Origin: an uncultured Bacteriovoracaceae bacterium
GTDB taxonomy: Bacteria; Bdellovibrionota; Bacteriovoracia; Bacteriovoracales; Bacteriovoracaceae
Reading direction: 5' to 3'
NCBI GenBank assembly: GCA_950054155.1
Contig: CATLOT010000006.1
Location: 1 to 64,000 of the forward strand
DNA length: 64,000 nucleotides
Shown: piece by piece, positions 16,780 to 24,598 of the stretch
Position numbering within the stretch: position 1 is the first letter of the stretch
Layout of the letters: every line of letters begins with the position of its first letter
The notes under the pieces: model-generated
What the model was told of the DNA's origin: nothing
What the model saw: the letters and a program-made list of their open reading frames with translations, nothing else
Database searches by the model: none
Program-made: the position numbers and the translations under genes

Positions 16780-17536
16780 GTTCTCTTATAAGAGCATACT
16801 TCTTTTTTCGGTCCTTACACTTATAAGACCGATTGCTCACCTCAATTTCATAGACTTGGGTACGATAAGATTGCTCCTTTTTAATTTCATCTAAACTAAG
16901 ATCCTGATAAGCCACTTGCTCGAGACTTTTCAATATATCCTTTAGAATCATTTCACGGGCCTTAAAACTCTCACTATCACATGTCTCAGCGAATGACTTC
17001 TTTGCGACTGAAGAGAAGAGGATCTCCTCAAGCCCTTCTTCAAGAATGCTGAATTTTTGGCTCTCCTCTTCTTCTTGATAACAGCGATAATATTTTAAAT
17101 GATGAAAGCAAGATGCTTCATTTGAGCCACTTATGCGACAAGAGCGGCTCTTTCCATATTGATCAAGCATCTCCTCATAACTCATTATTTTGTAGCCATC
17201 TTTTGTCGCCATACCATGTTTGGCAAAAATAAGGTCATCTTCAAGGTGGATGAAACCATGGACTTCGGCTTCATCACTGTAGAGTCTGCCAACATCTCCA
17301 CGCTTGGGATTCTTTATTTCTTCGCAATTTTTCTCAAGAAGGTAGAGCCACTCCTCAGGATGGGTGAATCTAAGATTCTCCACGACACCAGCAGCATAAA
17401 GCGCTCCATTCCAGCAATTAGGTCCTGATATATGAGAGGATGATCCAGCGAGAGAGAGGGAGTTTTGGGCCATCCCCTCATTTATCAGTAAAATAAGAAT
17501 AAGAGAGAGGGTCTTTTTAAACGTATAAAAGGACAT
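16748..17536 (-). CDS. Secreted NlpC/P60-like cysteine peptidase candidate
   Basis: Start ATG 17536 gives a 262-residue protein with a signal peptide (MSFYTFKKTLSLILILLINEGMAQ). A longer in-frame extension to 17629 would cross the ssb terminator and is rejected. The mature N-terminus has SGPNCWNGAL followed ~50 residues later by KRGDVGRLY and HGFIHL. This Cys...GD...H order resembles NlpC/P60 or CHAP amidases, which cleave cell-wall peptides. The C-terminal ~130 residues are helical, charged and unassigned. The family call is tentative since only short motifs are visible. It is convergent with, and overlaps, the remnant at 16510-16779. Confidence 0.5.
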   Translation of the reverse strand: MSFYTFKKTLSLILILLINEGMAQNSLSLAGSSSHISGPNCWNGALYAAGVVENLRFTHPEEWLYLLEKNCEEIKNPKRGDVGRLYSDEAEVHGFIHLEDDLIFAKHGMATKDGYKIMSYEEMLDQYGKSRSCRISGSNEASCFHHLKYYRCYQEEEESQKFSILEEGLEEILFSSVAKKSFAETCDSESFKAREMILKDILKSLEQVAYQDLSLDEIKKEQSYRTQVYEIEVSNRSYKCKDRKKKYALIRELKKRIKEIYN

Positions 17537-17617
17537 GAGTGATTCTAACAGAACGCTGCTTGTAGCAGGGTCACGCTTGTGAAATTTATAGGCCCTGTCC
17601 ATTTTCAAGACATAAAA

Positions 17618-17641
17618 AAACACCCTCATAAGAGGGTGTTT
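17618..17641 (-). terminator. Rho-independent terminator of ssb
   Basis: A 10-bp perfect stem (17618-17627 with 17632-17641) and 4-base loop. In the minus direction it is followed by a run of seven T, starting 38 bases past the ssb stop. On the plus strand the trailing T run is short, so it acts mainly for ssb. Confidence 0.85.
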
Positions 17642-17678
17642 TCACTATAATTCCCTGTTGTTGTGAGGGGATTATTTT

Positions 17679-18146
17679 CTAAAACGGGATATCATCAGCT
17701 GTGAAATTTGAATCAGTTGAAATATCGTATTCCTGATTCATCACGCTGTCGTTTTGAGGCATCATTTGGTTGTACTGGTCATTTGAAGCTTGTCTTGGTT
17801 GCCCCTGTCCAGCCGTTGCATTACCTCCAAGAAATTGAATATTTCTTGCGTTAATTTCTGTTGTGTAGCGCTTTTGTCCTTGCTTATCTTCCCACTGACG
17901 AGTTTGAAGAGAACCTTCAACGAAAGCCTGACGACCTTTTGCAAGGTATTGGTTACAAAGCTCAGCAAGCTTTCCCCATACGACAACTCTGTGCCATTCT
18001 GTTTTCTCTTGTTTCTGTCCACTCTTGTCAGTCCAAGATTCACTTGTTGCAAGAGAGAAGTTGCAAACTGCTGAACCTGATGGTGTGTACTTAAGTTCTG
18101 GATCTTGGCCTAGACGACCGATAAGCATAACTTTGTTAATACTCAT
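17679..18146 (-). CDS. ssb: Single-stranded DNA-binding protein
   Basis: A 155-residue protein with an OB-fold (residues 1-110: [47 protein letters not shown]), a Gln/Asn/Pro-rich linker and the acidic tip DDIPF that recruits repair and replication partners. ATG 18146 is selected because AGGAG lies upstream with proper spacing and residue 1 then aligns with the family; a longer in-frame start at 18176 adds an unrelated decapeptide. It binds and protects single-stranded DNA as a tetramer. It is monocistronic, ended by the terminator at 17618-17641. Confidence 0.96.
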   Translation of the reverse strand: MSINKVMLIGRLGQDPELKYTPSGSAVCNFSLATSESWTDKSGQKQEKTEWHRVVVWGKLAELCNQYLAKGRQAFVEGSLQTRQWEDKQGQKRYTTEINARNIQFLGGNATAGQGQPRQASNDQYNQMMPQNDSVMNQEYDISTDSNFTADDIPF

Positions 18147-18231
18147 AGAGCATGTCTCCTGTTTTTCCTTCACCAACGGAACAAAACTTGAGAATCCGCT
18201 GATGACAGTGTGTTGTTTGAAACTTCAACAT

Positions 18232-18249
18232 ATCCTTAACGATAAGGAT
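18232..18249. promoter_or_regulatory. Inverted repeat upstream of ssb
   Basis: A perfect 7-4-7 dyad (ATCCTTA at 18232-18238, TAAGGAT at 18243-18249) lies 86 bases upstream of the ssb start. Its position suits an operator. It does not match a LexA box that I recognise. Confidence 0.25.
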
Positions 18250-18329
18250 TTAGAAGAATCATTTTCTAGCATTTTCTCTTGCAGACTGTGAATGTTACTG
18301 GAGTTGATTAAGTATTTAAAATAACGAGA

Positions 18330-18758
18330 CTAGAGGGCTTCGGTTTGAACTTCTGGGGAACTTTGAGGAGCATTCTGAGACTGCTGCCCTGCCCAAAACT
18401 CAGCCACGCGTGCCCGTGCCACCTTCACATCTCGCTTGTACCAAGAGGCATCAAAGCCACAGTGAGGACAGGGAACTTCCTTGCTAAAGAGCAGTCTTCT
18501 TACCCCTTCAAAAGCGAGCCATATAGGAAAGAAAGCAAAGAGTCCCTTAAGACCTGCCCATGGAAAGCTAACTGCCACAATGAAGCCTGTCACAAGGACA
18601 ATTTGAACGTAGTTAATCGCACTTAAGCGGTGGCCCGTTGTAATAACCCTCTCCGTTCGGCACAGAGGACAAAAGAAATGCATTGCCGCTTTTTTATAGC
18701 GGTAAGGCCTTCTTTCAAGGGGCTTCCAGTCTTTTATACGATTTGATCCTAGGTCCAC
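18330..18758 (-). CDS. Zinc-ribbon membrane protein, conserved hypothetical
   Basis: Read from GTG 18758, a 142-residue protein. It has two CxxC pairs (FFCPLCRTER at about residues 27-36 and VPCPHCGFDASW at about 95-106) flanking two hydrophobic segments (INYVQIVLVTGFIVAV and LKGLFAFFPIWLAFEG). The cysteines probably bind one zinc. The basic C-terminus (YKRDVKVARARVAEFW) is helical. The start is chosen because AGGAGG lies at 18763-18768 and a TATAAT -10 box just upstream; the longer in-frame extension to 18917 would place the promoter inside the gene. Function unknown; the layout resembles conserved uncharacterised Bdellovibrionota proteins (recollection). Confidence 0.65.
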   Translation of the reverse strand: MDLGSNRIKDWKPLERRPYRYKKAAMHFFCPLCRTERVITTGHRLSAINYVQIVLVTGFIVAVSFPWAGLKGLFAFFPIWLAFEGVRRLLFSKEVPCPHCGFDASWYKRDVKVARARVAEFWAGQQSQNAPQSSPEVQTEAL

Positions 18759-18774
18759 GTGTCCTCCTAACACC

Positions 18775-18780
18775 ATTATA
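18775..18780 (-). promoter_or_regulatory. Consensus -10 box for the zinc-ribbon gene
   Basis: The minus strand reads TATAAT at 18780-18775. Transcription would start near 18768, right at the AGGAGG ribosome-binding site of the GTG-started gene, giving a leader of only about 10 bases. No consensus -35 box is visible; a perfect hairpin occupies the spacer region. Confidence 0.45.
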
Positions 18781-19034
18781 GCAAGGGCGTTTCGCCCTTT
18801 TGAGAGGGAAGGAATTACCCGAGAAAGACCAGGAGACCGCCCTGCGACGGCCCCTGGGAGAAGCATCTTGTGAAAGAAAGGATAGTAGAGTCCTTTCTCA
18901 GTGGAAAAGTGATGCAAGATGGGAATTCCGAATTCAGCTAACGTGCCGCCTCCCCGCCCTCGGCTTCAACGGGGAGCAGCATTTATATTTCAAAAGCTGT
19001 TCCATTCCAAAAGCCCCCACATTCAAGGAGTTAG
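18781..19034. other. GC-rich, hairpin-rich intergenic region; candidate structured RNA or leader
   Basis: No credible gene is present in 254 bases. Stacked inverted repeats are visible: a 7-bp stem with 3-base loop at 18783-18799; CCAGG (18829-18833) pairing with CCTGG (18853-18857); CATCTTG (18864-18870) pairing with CAAGATG (18915-18921) and enclosing an 8-bp hairpin (18875-18882 with 18891-18898); and a CTCCCCG/CGGGGAG pair near 18950-18980. It is more GC-rich than adjacent spacers. It matches no RNase P, tmRNA, SRP or 6S signature I can recognise. It precedes the TadG-like gene on the plus strand and the zinc-ribbon promoter on the minus strand. Confidence 0.35.
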
Positions 19035-21923
19035 ATGGATTCGTTGACCATGACTTTTGACCCTAGTAGCATTAAGACACTAATCTACTCCCCTACTATG
19101 GACGGAAAAATAGCACCAAAAGGGCACACTCCAGACTCAATAAAAAAGGCGAAGAACTCCTCTTGGCAGGAGCGTGGTCAACTTTCTATTTTCATGGGCA
19201 TGTCCCTTCTCGTGGTCATGACTTTTATCGCTTTTGTCGTCAATGTTGGCCTCTTCGTTAAGGCTAAAATTAATCTGCAAAACTCAGTTGATGCTGCAGC
19301 CTTTTCAGGAGCAGCCGTCCAAGCACGTCAACTCACTAATATGGGTTATCTGAATTGGGAAATTCGTAACACCTATAAAGAATGGCTTCTTAAATACTTT
19401 GTTTTTGGCAATGTTGGCCTTGATGCGACAACGACAATTGATGGTAACGAGCCACCGGCATCAGGGGGATGCAATGGCGGTATTCCTTTAAATCCAGGCG
19501 GTATGAATTTTCGTCTGCGCCAATTTAAAGGCTCAACTTGTGACTACTATGAAAGCGCCGTCTACGATCATTACAATGTTCCTAGCATTTGTATTCACTT
19601 TGGTTCCAATAATAATATCTGTGAAATTGTAACCCTTCCTGGTCTTCCTCGCTTTCAAACCACTGGCCTTCCTGTTGTCGAAGAACAGCATACCGCTTTC
19701 CTTAACTCCATCGTACAAACGAAAGCAAACGACTGCACCAGTCGATCTGATGTCAACTTAGGTGCGGCCATGATGTGGACCTATGGCACGGGCAATGCGG
19801 ATCTCATGCCAGGAGTTCCCGAGATTGCAGCGGATCGCGTGGGCGCATGGGTTGAGTCCCTCGAGCTTGCTCTTCGCATGAGAAATCTTGAGGCCATCGT
19901 TAACTTTCCTCCCCTTGATCAGTCCATTTGTCGTAACCCCGCCGGCTCACCTATTCCTTGTGTGAGTATTGATGACATCAATAATAATGGAAACTCACTT
20001 CCCTTTAATGAGCGACCCTCTAAAGCTTTTTGGAGTGCTTATCGCAATCTTAGTGGTGGTGCCTTTAAAGAGAATAATGACAGTAACGATTTTGCGGGAA
20101 GTTTTCGCTTGCGTGAAATTCCACCAACTCCTTTTATCGCGCAAGAAAACTCTCTTAGTGGCTTCCTTATCCCCTCATCGAGTTCCCAAGCCTTTGATAA
20201 GTACTACGTCGACCTCAAGGTTATTCCCGTAAACTACGCGCTCTTTTACACAGCCTTCTTTGCTCAAACTGGAAGTACTTTTAAACCAAGTAATCCAAGT
20301 ATCAATGCCACCCCTGAAGCCGAATGTGGCGGAACGAAGGCAGCTCTTCCCGTCCCTGGTTACATCACAGGCTTTATTAAGAACCCAGAAGTTGTCACTT
20401 ATTACGCTGTTGAAGGCTCTGCTGAATTTACTGGCCTCTTCTACCCTTTCACTGATCGCGACGGCATCACTTTGAGTGCTTACTCGGCAGCAAAACCTTT
20501 TGGCGGGAGAATTGGACCAGCTCTTTTTAATGCCGGCTTTGATGGGGCTGATAATACAGTCGTCACAACTCGGGCGGACAAAGCGCTAAGTTCTAACTAT
20601 GTCAGTGCCTTTGATACAGCAGGCCTACCTGATCCCACGACACCAGCAGGTGTTAATACTCTCATTAGTGGTGGTTACCCCATTCCTACAATTCAAGACT
20701 TTTGGGTCAATGGTGCCACGTCTGCCGTTGTTGGAGGAAACCCTGTTATTAATGGGAATACTGGCTTTGGCGTCCCTAATCTTATTTATGATTTTGGCTC
20801 CTACACTGAAATTCAAGACCTCGGCTTTCAAGCAGCGACTCCGGTTAATCAACTTAAGAATGCGACCAATGACAGTGCTGCTTACCTTCAGCCCGTTCCC
20901 GAGAGAAATTATGGTCTCTACGACAAGGAGCAATTTCGAAAATTTGCTGCTAATAAAGTCGGTGGCGCTGGAGCGATTTTCTCAACCCAAGATGTCGCTC
21001 AGAGTATTCACAATGTGCGAAGGGCCACCCGCTATGAGGCTCTAAACTACATGATCCCCTTTCTCGATAATGGTGGTCCTAACTCTCTAAAACTTGATCA
21101 CAATAGTTATGTTCAATTAGCTCCTGGCCTGCCTGCTGGTGCGGACCCGACAAATACTTTTACTTATCAACTTTTTGCTCCGATCTATGGAAGTGAAACC
21201 CTTTACACCAATGTCGCAGCCATTACAGAGACAATAAATAACTACATTACTCAAAACCAAGCAGCGATCGACACTTACCTCAACTCTCTCAAGCAGATTG
21301 CAGAAGGCATGAGAAACCAGGCTTCAACTTCAGGGGATGCTTATGTGACTGCTGCGAACTCGATTTATCCCCCTGATACAGAACCCTTAAAGCCGACCTA
21401 CCCCGAGGGTGACCCTAGATGTAAAGATCTTGCCATGGCCCAAAAGATTGCAATGTTCTTCAGTGTCGCCCCCACCGGATGTGGAATTAGACCCCTCTCA
21501 GAGAACACGACAGAGTACTACAACACCGCCTCAACCAATCCCAATAAGCTAGGCGCTAACCTCTATCAGTACTACTACACCACTTCTTGGAAAGAACCGA
21601 CCTTTGGCTACTCAGCCGAGGGGATGTCTGCCTATCGTCCAGGTCCTCGTCAGGGAGCCGATATTGATGGAAACTCTGGCTCCCCCTTTACAGGAAGCAC
21701 CCTTTTGGCCAAAAGGAATTTCTATTCAACAAAATTCATCCCAATTAAGCTCGTTACAAATGGTTCGGACACTTATTCAGGGGGCACCAGTTTAGGTATT
21801 TTTATGGATGTCGCCGATGACTCAGGGAATACGCGAAGTGACCTCTTTCTTGGAGGTTTTCCGATGCGCAACACCATTGATACTACCGAAGTCGAGCGTT
21901 ACGGCAATCCTCCACCATTTTAG
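19035..21923 (+). CDS. TadG/TadE-like membrane-anchored protein with very large extracytoplasmic region
   Basis: A 962-residue protein. After a ~47-residue cytoplasmic stretch comes RGQLSIFMG and one transmembrane helix (residues ~52-75), then AKINLQNSVDAAAFSGA. This helix-plus-DAAA pattern is the TadE/TadG N-terminal signature of Flp pilus assembly proteins. The remaining ~870 residues are rich in Asn, Gly, Pro and aromatic residues with scattered Cys and no recognised domain. The start has AAGGAG four bases upstream. It is far larger than TadG of classical tad loci and no other tad genes are in the window. It could be a surface or pilus-tip-like component (inference). Confidence 0.7.
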   Translation: MDSLTMTFDPSSIKTLIYSPTMDGKIAPKGHTPDSIKKAKNSSWQERGQLSIFMGMSLLVVMTFIAFVVNVGLFVKAKINLQNSVDAAAFSGAAVQARQLTNMGYLNWEIRNTYKEWLLKYFVFGNVGLDATTTIDGNEPPASGGCNGGIPLNPGGMNFRLRQFKGSTCDYYESAVYDHYNVPSICIHFGSNNNICEIVTLPGLPRFQTTGLPVVEEQHTAFLNSIVQTKANDCTSRSDVNLGAAMMWTYGTGNADLMPGVPEIAADRVGAWVESLELALRMRNLEAIVNFPPLDQSICRNPAGSPIPCVSIDDINNNGNSLPFNERPSKAFWSAYRNLSGGAFKENNDSNDFAGSFRLREIPPTPFIAQENSLSGFLIPSSSSQAFDKYYVDLKVIPVNYALFYTAFFAQTGSTFKPSNPSINATPEAECGGTKAALPVPGYITGFIKNPEVVTYYAVEGSAEFTGLFYPFTDRDGITLSAYSAAKPFGGRIGPALFNAGFDGADNTVVTTRADKALSSNYVSAFDTAGLPDPTTPAGVNTLISGGYPIPTIQDFWVNGATSAVVGGNPVINGNTGFGVPNLIYDFGSYTEIQDLGFQAATPVNQLKNATNDSAAYLQPVPERNYGLYDKEQFRKFAANKVGGAGAIFSTQDVAQSIHNVRRATRYEALNYMIPFLDNGGPNSLKLDHNSYVQLAPGLPAGADPTNTFTYQLFAPIYGSETLYTNVAAITETINNYITQNQAAIDTYLNSLKQIAEGMRNQASTSGDAYVTAANSIYPPDTEPLKPTYPEGDPRCKDLAMAQKIAMFFSVAPTGCGIRPLSENTTEYYNTASTNPNKLGANLYQYYYTTSWKEPTFGYSAEGMSAYRPGPRQGADIDGNSGSPFTGSTLLAKRNFYSTKFIPIKLVTNGSDTYSGGTSLGIFMDVADDSGNTRSDLFLGGFPMRNTIDTTEVERYGNPPPF

Positions 21924-21996
21924 ACTTGATAGCCCTAACTTAGGTTAGCTATACTGCAAACAATTAATCTTTGTTCCAATCAACCAAGGATTCGAC

Positions 21997-22911
21997 GTGG
22001 CAAAAAAAGCAGCAAAAAAGAAAGTAACGAAGAAAACAGCTAAGAAGAAAGTTGCAAAGAAAGCGACTAAGAAAGTAGCGAAGAAAACAGCAAAAAAGAC
22101 AGCTAAAAAGAAAGTCGCCAAGAAGGCCACGAAGAAGAAAACAGCTAAAAAGAAAGTAGCTAAGAAAGCGACTAAGAAAAAAACTGCTAAGAAGAAAGTA
22201 GCGAAAAAGAAAGTAGCTAAGAAAGCGACTAAGAAAAAAACTGCTAAGAAGAAAGTAGCGAAAAAGAAAGTTGCCAAGAAAGCGACTAAGAAAAAAACTG
22301 CTAAGAAGAAAGTAGCGAAAAAGAAAGTTGCCAAGAAAGCAACGAAGAAAAAAACTGCTAAAAAGAAAGTCGCCAAAAAGAAGGCAACTAAGAAAAAAGT
22401 AGCAAAAAAGAAAGTTGCCAAGAAAGCGACCAAGAAAAAGGCTGCTAAAAAGGTAGCGAAGAAGCCTACAAAGAAAGCTGTCTCAAAAAAGCCAACGAAA
22501 GCCGATCTTGAGGAGCAAAAACGCTTAGCTCGTGAAGAAGCGATCAGAAAGTACAAAGAAAAGAATCAGCCACAAATTGATGCTGAACTTCTTGAAAGTG
22601 CTGAGCCTGAGGAAGAAGAGAAAGAAGAAGTTCAAGCTGTTGCCGTTGAATCAGATGGCCCTGAGCAAGCAATGGGTCTCAATCCTGCTGGTGAAGGTGC
22701 AGATCGCGCCAAGAATGATCCTCCAACGACTCCTAAACTTAGCGAAGAAGTTGATCCTGAAGAGGATGATTCTCGTGAAGGTGAATACGCCTTTGGTTGG
22801 GGCTATAGTGACGCCTTTGACAAACCAGATGAAGAAGAGGAGCCTGAGATTCTCGACGAAGATGAGCTCTATGCTCGTGGTCTGGACAAAGAAAACAAGA
22901 CAGAATCATAA
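21997..22911 (+). CDS. Histone-H1-like lysine-rich repeat protein
   Basis: A 304-residue protein from GTG 21997 with AAGGA at 21986-21990. Residues 1-~165 are almost only Lys, Ala, Val and Thr in KKxAKK repeats like eukaryotic H1 tails and the chlamydial Hc2 or Bordetella BpH2 proteins, so nucleoid DNA binding is likely. Residues ~165-200 are a charged helix (DLEEQKRLAREEAIRKYKEK). The last ~100 residues are strongly acidic with FGWGYSDAF, a polarity switch that could allow self-interaction or regulation. The DNA carries 57-bp tandem repeats that make the length prone to change. A glutaredoxin gene follows after 17 bases. Confidence 0.8.
   Translation: MAKKAAKKKVTKKTAKKKVAKKATKKVAKKTAKKTAKKKVAKKATKKKTAKKKVAKKATKKKTAKKKVAKKKVAKKATKKKTAKKKVAKKKVAKKATKKKTAKKKVAKKKVAKKATKKKTAKKKVAKKKATKKKVAKKKVAKKATKKKAAKKVAKKPTKKAVSKKPTKADLEEQKRLAREEAIRKYKEKNQPQIDAELLESAEPEEEEKEEVQAVAVESDGPEQAMGLNPAGEGADRAKNDPPTTPKLSEEVDPEEDDSREGEYAFGWGYSDAFDKPDEEEEPEILDEDELYARGLDKENKTES
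22171..22341 (+). repeat. Three 57-bp in-frame tandem repeats within the H1-like gene
   Basis: Units at 22171-22227, 22228-22284 and 22285-22341 are nearly identical, each encoding 19 residues (TKKKTAKKKVAKKKVAKKA). Diverged copies flank them on both sides. The unit keeps the frame, so unit gain or loss would only change protein length. Confidence 0.85.
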
Positions 22912-22928
22912 GAACTGGTGCTGAAGAT

Positions 22929-23183
22929 ATGCCTAAACTTGAACTATTTAAATTTGATGCATGTCCCTTTTGCCTTAGGGTTATGGGCCTCATAGAGGAA
23001 CTTAACCTTAAGGTTCAGTACCAAGATATCCAAATGGACTCTGCCGCATTACAAAGACTTACTGGCGATACGGGTAGACGTACCGTTCCCTGCCTTTACA
23101 TCGACGGTACCCCCATGTTCGAATCTGCTGATATCATGATGTGGCTTCGAGATAATAGTGACAAATTAGAGAAAAACTCCTAG
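22929..23183 (+). CDS. Glutaredoxin / GST N-terminal-domain protein
   Basis: An 84-residue thioredoxin-fold protein. It has the redox motif CPFC at residues 12-15 in FDACPFCLRV, the cis-Pro segment TVPCLYIDG and a GST-N-like end ESADIMMWL. It is probably a cytosolic glutathione-dependent oxidoreductase. It follows the H1-like gene by 17 bases and is probably cotranscribed with it, although no functional link is evident. Confidence 0.88.
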   Translation: MPKLELFKFDACPFCLRVMGLIEELNLKVQYQDIQMDSAALQRLTGDTGRRTVPCLYIDGTPMFESADIMMWLRDNSDKLEKNS

Positions 23184-23209
23184 GTTAGCCTTCTAGCAGG
23201 GAGTTAATT

Positions 23210-24520
23210 GTGGAAGTACGCGATCCGGTTCACGGTTCTATTCATATTTTAGATGAAGAAGTCTCTGTTATCAGGGCGCCTTTCTTCCAACGCCTTCGAA
23301 ATATCAAACAACTTGGATTCTCTGAATACGTCTTCCCCGGTGCTACTCACACACGTTTTCTCCACTCTATTGGAGTTATGAACGTTGGGGATCGCGCTTT
23401 TGATAAGCTCTTTGGCCACCTTGAAAAGAGTGCTGAGCTCATGCGAATCAAGGAGACCTTTAAGCTTGGCTGTCTTCTCCATGACATTGGCCACGCTCCT
23501 CTCTCTCATACAACCGAAGTGGCCATGCCCAATCTTAAAGAATTGGCCATTCCCTCAGAGTTTCTCTCTGGTGATGACCTCACCACAGATCGTCGTGCTA
23601 CTCATGAGGACTATACTATTAAGTCGATTGCTGATAGTTCATTCTCTGAGAGTTTTAAGCAACTTGAAGAGAGCTTTGGTGTGCAAAGAAAGCATGTTGC
23701 TGATCTTATCCGCGGAAAAACAACGGACCCTAAGTACTTTACCTACGAAGGGGTTAACTACTTTCCACTCCTTCATCAATTGGTTTCAAGTGAACTCGAT
23801 TGTGATCGCATGGACTACCTCTTAAGGGATAGTTATTTCTGTGGTGTTAGCTATGGTGGTTATGACCTCGACTGGCTTCTTGATAATCTTGAAGTCTGTG
23901 TTGAAAATGATAACGCCTATCTTGGAATAACAGAGAGGGCCGTGATCACTTTTGATGATTTTCTTCTCAGCCGCTACCATATGTTTGTTATGGTCTACTT
24001 TCACTATCGTGCAGTTTGCCTCGAGCAACTTCTCTACAAGTACTTTGAGACCAGCCCTGGTGAGTATTCCATTCCCGCAGATATTGAAAAATATATCGAA
24101 CATGATGATCATTTCCTTATGAAGATCATGCGAAACTCTAAGAACCGTTACGCAGGAGAAATTGTTCGCAACGAAATCCCCGCCAAGGTTTATGAATCCT
24201 TTAACGATGATCAGCTTAAAAACCTTACCAACCTTCAAAACTTTTTTGAAAAAGAGAATATTGAGTTTATCCGCTGTTCATCAAGAGGACGCCTCTCTAA
24301 GTACTACGAAGATCATCTTGACCAAAGTGAAAATCTTTACCCTATGAAGGTCGTCAGAAAGTACTTTGGTAGTGATAAGAAAGAGACTTTTAGTATAGAT
24401 AAGGCGACCGAGCTCTTTCAAAAGTTCTCTAAAAGCCATGAAATCAACCGACTCCACTGCTACACTCAGAATTTGAGTCCTGCTCAAATTAAAGAAGTTG
24501 AGCGGATGGCCCGCCTGTAA
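23210..24520 (+). CDS. HD-domain phosphohydrolase, SAMHD1/dNTPase-like
   Basis: A 436-residue protein beginning at GTG 23210 with AGGGAG upstream. The N-terminal IRDPVHGSI-type start (here VRDPVHGSIHI), FQRLRNIKQLG, ATHTRFLHSIGV, LLHDIGHAPLSH and RATHEDYT give the full H...HD...D metal site of the SAMHD1/YpgQ-like group. Members hydrolyse dNTPs or other nucleotides; the substrate is not readable. LDCDRMDYLLRDSYFCGV is the conserved C-terminal segment of the catalytic core. Residues after ~320 form the usual helical C-terminal region. It is cytosolic. It follows the glutaredoxin gene by 26 bases. Confidence 0.88.
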   Translation: MEVRDPVHGSIHILDEEVSVIRAPFFQRLRNIKQLGFSEYVFPGATHTRFLHSIGVMNVGDRAFDKLFGHLEKSAELMRIKETFKLGCLLHDIGHAPLSHTTEVAMPNLKELAIPSEFLSGDDLTTDRRATHEDYTIKSIADSSFSESFKQLEESFGVQRKHVADLIRGKTTDPKYFTYEGVNYFPLLHQLVSSELDCDRMDYLLRDSYFCGVSYGGYDLDWLLDNLEVCVENDNAYLGITERAVITFDDFLLSRYHMFVMVYFHYRAVCLEQLLYKYFETSPGEYSIPADIEKYIEHDDHFLMKIMRNSKNRYAGEIVRNEIPAKVYESFNDDQLKNLTNLQNFFEKENIEFIRCSSRGRLSKYYEDHLDQSENLYPMKVVRKYFGSDKKETFSIDKATELFQKFSKSHEINRLHCYTQNLSPAQIKEVERMARL

Positions 24521-24530
24521 AAGAGAAACC

Positions 24531-24561
24531 GGGGTAAGTAAAACACTCAACTACTTTCCCC
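24531..24561 (+). terminator. Imperfect hairpin after the HD hydrolase gene
   Basis: GGGGTAAGTA (24531-24540) pairs with TACTTTCCCC (24552-24561) with one mismatch, 11 bases after the stop. There is no T run after it, so it may stabilise the 3' end rather than terminate alone. Confidence 0.3.
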
Positions 24562-24576
24562 CTTCAACTTTCGCTC

Positions 24577-24594
24577 GGTATTAGAGATAATACC
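24577..24594 (+). promoter_or_regulatory. Inverted repeat in the translation-initiation region of the next gene
   Basis: GGTATTA (24577-24583) and TAATACC (24588-24594) form a perfect 7-bp stem ending four bases before ATG 24599. No Shine-Dalgarno sequence is present. It may be a DNA operator or an RNA hairpin affecting initiation. Confidence 0.35.
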
Positions 24595-24598
24595 CTTT

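Noticed and set aside
17537-17629. In-frame extension of the NlpC/P60-like gene
   Set aside because: It would start at the ssb terminator and place a charged segment before a clear signal peptide.
18759-18917. In-frame N-terminal extension of the zinc-ribbon protein
   Set aside because: It would put the TATAAT box and AGGAGG inside the coding region, and the added residues resemble no family.
18800-19060. 86-codon ORF in the structured spacer
   Set aside because: Its composition is atypical, it has no ribosome site and it runs into the TadG-like start; the hairpins are the better explanation.
19035-21923. A complete tad pilus locus
   Set aside because: Only a TadG-like N-terminus is seen; no tadA, B, C, rcpA or flp genes occur nearby.
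22171-22341. Regular repeats that might suggest a CRISPR array
   Set aside because: The repeats are tandem without unique spacers, in frame, and encode KKxAKK motifs.
21945-22556. Minus-strand ORF rich in Phe and Ala that resembles a membrane protein
   Set aside because: It is the exact antisense of the Lys/Ala repeat gene, where AAG/AAA codons read as CTT/TTT. It has no ribosome site and repeats with the same period.
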